Shown in pieces: positions 57,159-64,000 of a stretch of 64,000 bases of DNA; the stretch's first letter is position 1, and the number at the start of each line of letters is the position of its first letter. The position numbers and the translations under genes are program-made. This stretch comes from Chondrus crispus (taxonomy: Eukaryota; Rhodophyta; Florideophyceae; Gigartinales; Gigartinaceae), in NCBI RefSeq assembly GCF_000350225.1, contig NW_005179157.1:1-64000 (forward strand), read 5' to 3'. Below the pieces are notes generated by a model. The model saw only the letters and a list, made by a program, of their open reading frames with translations. It had not been told where the DNA came from and did no database searches.

Positions 57159-58282
57159 ATTATTTATTTTTATTAAAATAAATACTGTAATTCCAAATTT
57201 TAAGCGAGTTAGTGAGGTGGTAATACTTGTCTCACATTACATCTAACCCCACTGCTTTTGCATGAGTCGACGTGGGGGAGGCGAGCACTCTGTGGCGAAA
57301 AGTTCACTCGGTTTGTTGCTATTCAGTTGAGTTCGGCAAAGAGGAGGTGCCCACATTATGCCGGACGAGGGAGTTATGCTGCGCAAAAAGAGATTTCATG
57401 TCCGCAACGAGTCGCCATTTTGGCATGAGAGATTTTGGGACCTTTCATAACATACCGAAATAATGCAGAGGAGAAGGGTACAGTGCAGATCTTCGGAAAG
57501 CTTTTTTCAGTCAAAGCTTTTTTCAGTCATGCCCGGTTAATGAATAATGTACCCCCCCCCCCCCCCCCCCCCCCCCCTCCCTCGTTCGCGAGTAAACCGC
57601 CTTATTTGAAAAGAAGCACTGATCCTGAGTGGGGACATTTGTGAGTTTTTATTCAAATCGATCCAAATTGAATATGGTTCTGCCGGAATCTGGCTGTTTT
57701 CATATGCTCTGAAACCACTTCATACGAGGATCACCACTGCAACATACCACGATGGCTCTCCAATATCGATACAGTATCTCGCCATTCCTTTCTACCTTAA
57801 TTGAAAACGGAGGAGCGCTGCTCCCATGCACGGGAATTAACTAAGGAAAGGCTTTGCACGTGTAGCAACAGCATCTGCGTACTACTGTATGTACATGGAC
57901 AGCACTGTGGCGGCAGCGATTGGTGGGAGAGAATACACGTGTGGGGAATGAGGCCTGCAGTACCCAAGGGTAATTTACAGTACCAGGTTACGGTAATCCT
58001 ACCTCAACAGGGTGAGAGAGCATCTGTACTGTACAAGATACGGTACCCAAGGGTACAGTGTACCGAAGGGTACAGTATAGTGGTACGGTACGTAGTTCTG
58101 TAGGCGTCGTCAGCGTAGTCTCTTATTGATACCTTTCCTCACCCTTTCTACGGCAACCGCCCGGCAACAACACGCCACACCGCAGGTATTGGAAGGACAC
58201 CAAGATCTCACGTCTCTTCACCCTCCGCATCACGCTGTGTCCTTCCTCCGCCACCAACAGCGCATTTCACCCTTTCCCTTTC
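57159..58282. other. Upstream region of the seven-transmembrane gene
   Basis: No gene is supported. It holds a run of 26 C at 57552-57577 and a GTAC-rich stretch at about 57958-58096, where GTACCCAAGGGTA or close variants occur three times. The latter ends about 190 bp before the next ATG and could be part of its promoter. Pyrimidine-rich sequence precedes the ATG. Confidence 0.5.
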
Positions 58283-60643
58283 ATGCTTCGACTCACCCTG
58301 TGGCCCCCTCTCCGGCACCTGCCTCGCCCTTTCTCCCTACTCTTCTTCTTTCTCCTTTTCCTCTCCCTTCCGTTCGCCACCACCACCACATTCACCATCG
58401 ACGTCGCCATTGATCAGAACCTCGGTGGCTCCGCCATCCCTCTCTCCCGAAACATTCAGGACTACGTTTTCGGTCTCACTCCGAAAGGCTCCCTCGAAGC
58501 AACCCTCACCACAGTTGAATCTGACGAAATACCCCTAACTTTCGTCGTCTGCGAGGCCAATTCCATCTTTGTTCGCTCCTCTTCCCTGGAAAGGAGACAT
58601 CCTGGAATCCCTCTCGACTCCATTTTCGAGAGCATCGCAGAGGTTCAGTGTGCACCTGACCCGAGCACGAATCCATTGGTTCGCAAGTGCGCTTTCCTCG
58701 ATTTGACTGGCCCTATCTCTGACAAGTCTGTTCCCCTGCCCGATCGACAAAAGAACAAGCTCTACATTGCAGCCCTGGTCCTATGCCGAGATGAATCTGT
58801 TAACGTTATTTTGCGCGTCAAAGGTGAAGCCCGATGGCTCAATCCCGACTTGAAACACCCAAATCTCGGTTGGGAAGAAGTCCAATTCCCACATCTCGCC
58901 CTAGCCGCGTTGTGTCTCTACGCTTTTGAAGCTCTTCTTTTCCTCTCTTATCCTTTCATAGCACGTCTGCGTGGCTTGAAGATACCCCTCTTAGGCATCC
59001 TCGTCCTTAACGCTGCTGCCTTATTCAAAGCCCTACACGCTGGCCTCACTTACGCTTATTTTTCATCCGTTGCAAGTACTGGCAAAAGAGGTCAATGGTA
59101 CCTCTACTCCCGTCTGTCCGTCGTTTCTATCGCAGACATTGCTTTTATTTGCGTCGCTGCCGCAATGTCCAGCGGCTACTATGTCCTTCCCGAAGATTGG
59201 TTTGTTGATGCTCGTTCTCCCATATTTTCCGTCTACGTCGGCACCACCTTTCAGATTCTCATCATCATCACTGTCAAGCTAATGTCCCCGTTCCGATATG
59301 TCAGTAAGTTATTTCATTAATGTTGTCTAGGCACAACTCGTACTTCGCTGTGCCTCGATGCTGACGTTTGCATCCATTCTGGGTTCCATTCTTGGCCTTG
59401 CTTTGCATCTTATCTCGCTGATCATTTGACTCGTCCTTCTTATCTCACTGACGTGGCTTTGTAAGGCATTGTCACGTATGTTCTTGCCGCAGGCATTATT
59501 GGCATGGTTATGGTCTTAACGTCATACCGCAACTACCATTTCATGCGGCGCTATGGTACACTCATTGAACAGGCCCATATCTACGTTAAAACGACACCCA
59601 TTCCGCGCATGAAGTGGTTTTACTGTCTCAACATATGTATTGTGTTCCCCGCCTATCTCTTCAAAATAGTCAGCGTTGGGGTTTGGGATTATGGCTTCAA
59701 GCGCCCTGATGCCTTTTGGGGCTCGTTAGAAATCGCCGATGCTGTGTTGTTGCTGTGGTATGCTGTTGCCACATTTCCGAGCAAGAAGTCCGCATTATAC
59801 GTCGACTTGACCAACAACAGCAACGAACGATTACATCTGGCAGGGGCCTGGCAAACGAGCCAAGGGGAGCGCACAAACCCAGACACAGATGGGATGGCAG
59901 GTGCGACGACTGTGCGGCGGAGGGTTCTTACGGCTCCTACCACGTACCTCAATACGAGACGACCAGTAGATCGGGAGGAAGGCGCGATCTCTGCTTCTAA
60001 CATAGAAGGGGTCAGGCCTAATCCAGAACCACCATGGGTGGAGTGGCTTTCAGGGCACACCCTCCCGCGGCCGAATGCTGGGACGTGGGGTTTACATTGG
60101 CCAGTAACACGGATTTTGCGCAGAGAGAGAAAGCTTGTTCCTGTGTTGCCCTCCAACATTGTTTTAGGTTCTCCTTCGGAATCCCCAAACACCCTGAAAT
60201 TATCCGTTGGGGTCCCAACCACGGGCCCGCGATCTGTTCCAAAACGGTTTGACGAAAAAGGAGATGAAATCGCTGGCAGCTCTTTCCAGAATCATCAGCG
60301 AGGCGATGCGCCCTCATCGCTATCGCTTATCTCGAGATTGGCTCGTGGGGTATCAGGCATCGAACAGGATTCAGCGTCGGACTTAGCTGGTGTTTCTAGA
60401 GGAATGTTGGGGCGTTTCGGACCCAACAATCGCACACCACGAACAAATTCTCATACAGAAGCACAGACGCAAGGCAATGATGTCGGAAGTACGATTCTAG
60501 ATATGTCAGGCACGTACTCCGGAGGTCAGTCACAAAACGACTATTCTCAAGGGTTACCATCCGTCGCATCCAGTAGTGGATCGTGTGACGGGATCTTGAT
60601 ACGACAGGACGAGGTCCAAGAGGAGGATCAAGCTTCGAACTAG
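58283..60643 (+). CDS. Two-exon seven-transmembrane protein with lumenal domain (GOST/GPR107-like topology)
   Basis: Exon 1 is 58283-59303. A GTAAGT donor follows, and exon 2 starts at 59493 (acceptor CCGCAG) or 59466 (acceptor TGTAAG, preceded by a branch-like CTCACTGAC). Both keep the frame, giving about 723 or 732 residues. There is a signal peptide (about 15-33), then an extracytoplasmic domain to about residue 200 with four cysteines (90, 123, 136, 168). Helices follow at 203-227, 233-259, 276-302 and 312-333; three more come from exon 2 (GIIGMVMVLTSY, FYCLNICIVFPAYLF, IADAVLLLWYAVATF). A ~280-residue polar, disordered tail ends the protein. Signal peptide, lumenal domain and 7TM order resemble the GOST family of Golgi receptors, but I saw no diagnostic motif. 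Confidence 0.75.
59304..59492 (+). other. Intron of the seven-transmembrane gene
   Basis: Begins GTAAGT and ends GCCGCAG. The upstream frame hits a TAA 15 bp into it. An alternative acceptor at 59464-59465 would shorten it by 27 bp and lengthen helix five by nine residues. It is the only intron I can support in the window. Confidence 0.7.
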
Positions 60644-61546
60644 AACTATGCACAGCGATGACGAATGGTCTTGTCTTCGCCCTTGACACGAGGACGAGTT
60701 TGATGCCATCCATGGTGCAGCATTAAAACCTGTGAATCATCCCTGAAGTATTCTTCGAGCTTCATAGCCCTCAGTCAAGTTCTTGAATACTGTGTGTTTA
60801 GCGGTTCACACGATCATGTCCTGCGGGGGTAACGGGCAGAATTTGCGTCACCGTTCTCATTATCACGTGACTTGAAAAGCCGCGAAAGATTCAGGCAAGA
60901 ACGTGTAGGTATGAAGAGAATTGCCCTGCTTGAAAGCGCATTGTCTTGAAGAGAACTTGCGTTCCGCAGGATAGTGCTACAAGAAGCAACCACGTCGTGT
61001 GAGCTGATTCGAGAAAACCAAGTCGCTACCTAAGGGTACTGCGTATCCTTCTAGGGTAAGTAAGGGCCCAAGACAATGCCAAGAAATACTCCTCACTACC
61101 TGGTTAGGGAACCCGCGTGCGTATGGTATCTCATGTCAGGCTTGCATCTCGTTCTTGAACTTGTGCGAATGATTAGGGCAGCGAGGCTTGGTTGAAACTG
61201 CACATTGCCTTTGTGACGAATGAAGAAATTTTTGTACATATAGATATATATACATACTGAATATATGTATGCATGGTTATTTCGTGATATTAGCGCTGCA
61301 AAAGGGCCTCTCTGAGCCTTTTGCTCGTGATCCTTGCAATCCCAAACTGTACACGGGAGGAAGGACAATCAACGTGCCGAACTCGCCACTTGTCTCTACA
61401 TTAGTGTACAACAGCTTTTCGATACTGGTCTAACGAGATTTGTCACCACCGACCGGCTTCCGCATGGCCCGATTGCAACAGTAGGGGAGTGCAGAAAATA
61501 TGAGTGAAGGGCACTGGGGTGTTTTCTGCAGTCAATGTGCACATTG
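60644..61546. other. Intergenic region, no supported gene
   Basis: It begins with the 3' flank of the seven-transmembrane gene. A short AT alternating stretch (TATAGATATATATACATA) lies near 61240-61258. No coding region or structured element was recognised. Confidence 0.5.
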
Positions 61547-62013
61547 CTAGTGTCTAGGGTCCTCATATGAGGACAACGGCCCAATAGACACTAGATGACA
61601 AGTGACCTCATACGAGGTTACTACTGAACTTTTTTTTGTGGACCTGTGCTTTCTCAAAAACAAGGAGAAAGATACCCTCGCCACCGCACTTGACTTCTAC
61701 GTTGGGGAAGGATGGATTTTTGAGAGAACTGCATGTCCTTTCCAGTCGCTTTCAGAAACGCCTGGCAAAGCACCTTGAAACGTTTTGTATAAATATCGTC
61801 GCAATCACAACGCCGTCTTAAAAGGTCAGCTGGGTATTTAATCGACTTTCGGTTCTTAGCCTTTCAATCCATTCAAGACTGCTACCCCGATGTTGTGGAA
61901 AAGGTTGTCGCCGAGGGCAAGGCAAGCAAAATAAAGAAACGGCCATATTGACGTTTTAAATTTTGGGATTTAATGCATATGTTTGTGCAAAAGAGCTGGC
62001 CTCATATGAGGCC
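61547..62013. repeat. Cluster of three CCTCATAYGAGG palindromes
   Basis: TCCTCATATGAGGA at 61560-61573 is nested between the inverted arms CTAGTGTCTA (61547-61556) and TAGACACTAG (61585-61594). ACCTCATACGAGGT lies at 61605-61618 and GGCCTCATATGAGGCC at 61998-62013. The shared core suggests a dimeric protein binding site or remnants of one palindromic element. Confidence 0.75.
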
Positions 62014-62118
62014 AAACCAGATCCCCTATGAGGAAAATCGCTTGTCGTCTAGAGAGCCACTAGCTAGAGATTCGAGTACAGTACAATATGCAGAAATTTC
62101 GATCTTGAACTACAATAC

Positions 62119-62220
62119 CCCTACGTTGAATGCCATGTCTCCAATAATTGGAGACATGGCATTCTACGTAGGGAATACCATCACACATATATTGGAGTCC
62201 AATATATGTGCGATGGTATT
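62119..62220. repeat. Two abutting near-perfect hairpins
   Basis: Hairpin 1: arms 62119-62145 and 62147-62173, 27 bp with one mismatch and a one-base spacer. Hairpin 2: arms 62174-62196 and 62198-62220, 23 bp with one mismatch and a one-base spacer. They touch with no bases between. The arms of the two hairpins are unrelated to each other. Confidence 0.95.
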
Positions 62221-64000
62221 GGCACGTCGATCTTGTAGGTCGCGCCTAGGGTGTGAAATGTATTTTTCCCTCTGGTGATTTTAAAGTTTTGAGCATGTGT
62301 TGATATTGTGACGGCTGTGAAAATGTTGCTTTCATTAAAAACACCTCACTTTTGTGACACGAATGCATAGTCGGGCGTCTCGAGAACTGCTCCGCCTCTG
62401 CGACTCTCGTGAAGAGATCTATATTATCCTCGTGGAATGTCAACCAGGCTTTGTCACAATAAGACTACTTGTCGCTGTGATATAGGCGCAAACCACATGA
62501 TGTAACTGACTTCCACGAATTTTTTGGAAACAGCCATAGAAAACGGAATTTATGCGGATTATACCGTAATTTAACTGATTCTTTCGCATGGCGAGTGCGC
62601 AAGATTTGCCAATGCATGACTGTCATTAAGCTTCGTTTCGTTTTGCTATGACCACAGACTCAACTTCGGTATATGATTCTCTTCTGCGCCAATAAGTACA
62701 TACTTCCTGCATGCGAAGGTATTTCATTTGCAAAACGTCATCACAATTCTGGATGACTTTCATGTGAGGAGCAGCCATGAGCCCCTATTGGAAATATCTC
62801 TAGTATTAATAGACTGTTTGATTAGTTCGGAAAGCGTTGTCAGCAAAACAGCAGTACACGGTCATTTATTGCAAAGTGCGCGCGCAGATACACGACGGCG
62901 GCGTAGAAGGTTCAAGACTCTGCTGTTACTCAGTACAAGTATAGCCTCTGGCTGAGGTAATAAACACGTATTGCTGCATGTGCCATTCATATTTCTCACG
63001 TACAGTATCTTGGACACTATTTTATGCAGCAATTTTTCTTGCTTTTTTTTCAATTTGTATTAACTCGCAACCCTGGTGCATTAATGGACTGTCGGTCTAC
63101 GTGAACTTAGACCAAAAAAAGCACTTTGTTCAGTCACTCACATGCCAATTTTCTGGATGGCGAGTTGGGGCCATGCTATGTTCGAAGACTGAACAACGGG
63201 CGGTGCTTCGGCGTCTGCGCCTTTGGCATTAACACGTCTAGCCAAAAGAACAGGAGATTTTGATCGCGCGGACTTGAAGATAACTTGGCACACCTTGGCG
63301 TTCAATCATACGAGTCGAGTCAACGGATACGGTCGACTCAAGATATATGTATTCAGCACTCGGTAACCACAGAGAAAAGTGAATTATATTTAGCATGATA
63401 ACGAGGTAGAGTCACATTGTTGAAATCAAGGAACCTAATTAGCCTTCTTTCAACGAAGAACAACGAATGAGACGGCTACATCCGAAACCCAGCTTCGTCA
63501 TACGGAACAGAAAATGAAGGCTCTTGTACTTGTAGAAACATGGATTGAACCACTTACAAGAAACCGTACATATTTAAATCGGACTCGAAGGCAATTACTG
63601 TCGGGAAGTTGGGAAACCTCTAGTCAAGCCTTCCCCTTCACAATATCAAAGGAATTACTGGGGTGGAGGCTCTTTTCCCATCTAATGTTTTGCCACAGAA
63701 AAAATGCAAGACGCAGGGTGTCGGCCCCAGCACTCCTCATATCATAGTGAGTTCATAAGAACAGGAAATGTAATAAAGTGTAATAATCCAGAGAACAAAA
63801 GAAAGGAGATTGCTTGAAAATGCATTCATAATGATATCACAGATGATGTATCCATACGGTGTATTCCTATCTTCGGTATGTTCCAAAGACAACGAATTCC
63901 TGGTGGGTATAAACATGGCCTGCTGGGAAATACACAAATGAGCCTCCTTGTTTAAAATTTGTCTATGCAGAATCTGTGATTTCTAATCACAGAATCGGCT
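62221..64000. other. Intergenic region at the right edge, no supported gene
   Basis: AT-rich sequence with only short frames on both strands and no recognisable domain. A small imperfect inverted repeat around GAGTCGAGTCAACGG and GGTCGACTC lies near 63311-63340. A gene could begin beyond the window. Confidence 0.45.

Noticed and set aside
62119-62220. microRNA precursor
   Set aside because: The loops are one base long and the stems nearly perfect, unlike microRNA hairpins.
1-64000. CRISPR arrays, bacterial operons, rRNA or intact tRNA genes
   Set aside because: No regularly spaced repeats, no bacterial gene layout and no complete cloverleaf were seen. The only tRNA-like text is at the gypsy primer-binding sites.

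Overview
This is eukaryotic nuclear DNA, not bacterial: protein kinase and seven-transmembrane genes, one spliceosomal intron with GTAAGT and AG ends, LTR retrotransposons with 5-bp target duplications, a DIRS-like element, pogo-type and other DDE transposases, and an assembly gap at 50628-50936. Compact, mostly single-exon genes next to a dense nest of retroelements, with a base composition near 50% GC and many GTAC-rich stretches, suggest a red alga such as Chondrus. That assignment is inference and no sequence here proves it.

Layout. 1-11581 is most of a Ty3/gypsy chromovirus (copy A) on the minus strand: 3' region, broken pol, broken gag, then its 5' LTR. It landed inside an older, oppositely oriented gypsy element (element C), whose chromodomain and an antisense extra ORF survive at 11582-15.4 kb. 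Next come a DDE transposase fragment (15.4-16.5 kb), a solo LTR (16677-17689, duplication ATCCG) and 2.3 kb with no gene I can see. At 20040-21232 a single reading frame is split by another solo LTR. A DIRS-like retroelement (21686-40851, 172-bp direct terminal repeats) follows, cut inside its tyrosine recombinase gene by a second complete gypsy copy (copy B, 22523-37284, duplication GCACT). A dead pogo transposase (41-42.8 kb) and a Ty1/copia end with its LTR (about 43.1-44.3 kb) close the transposon cluster.

From about 47.5 kb the window is gene territory: a small C2H2 zinc-finger gene; a large minus-strand gene joining a voltage-sensor-like four-helix membrane domain to a TKL-type kinase; an unrecognised 324-residue gene; a 1.2-kb inverted-repeat element with CpG-rich contents; and a two-exon seven-transmembrane gene. 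The right 3.3 kb has no gene I can support but contains striking palindromes.

Most notable: (1) the membrane voltage-sensor-like plus kinase fusion, whose kinase fold is also split by a ~315-residue insert; (2) a conserved antisense ORF between pol and the 3' LTR, seen in two diverged gypsy elements and matching no family I recognise; (3) two transposon-interrupted reading frames that become continuous once the insertion and one target-site copy are removed; (4) two abutting near-perfect hairpins at 62.1-62.2 kb.
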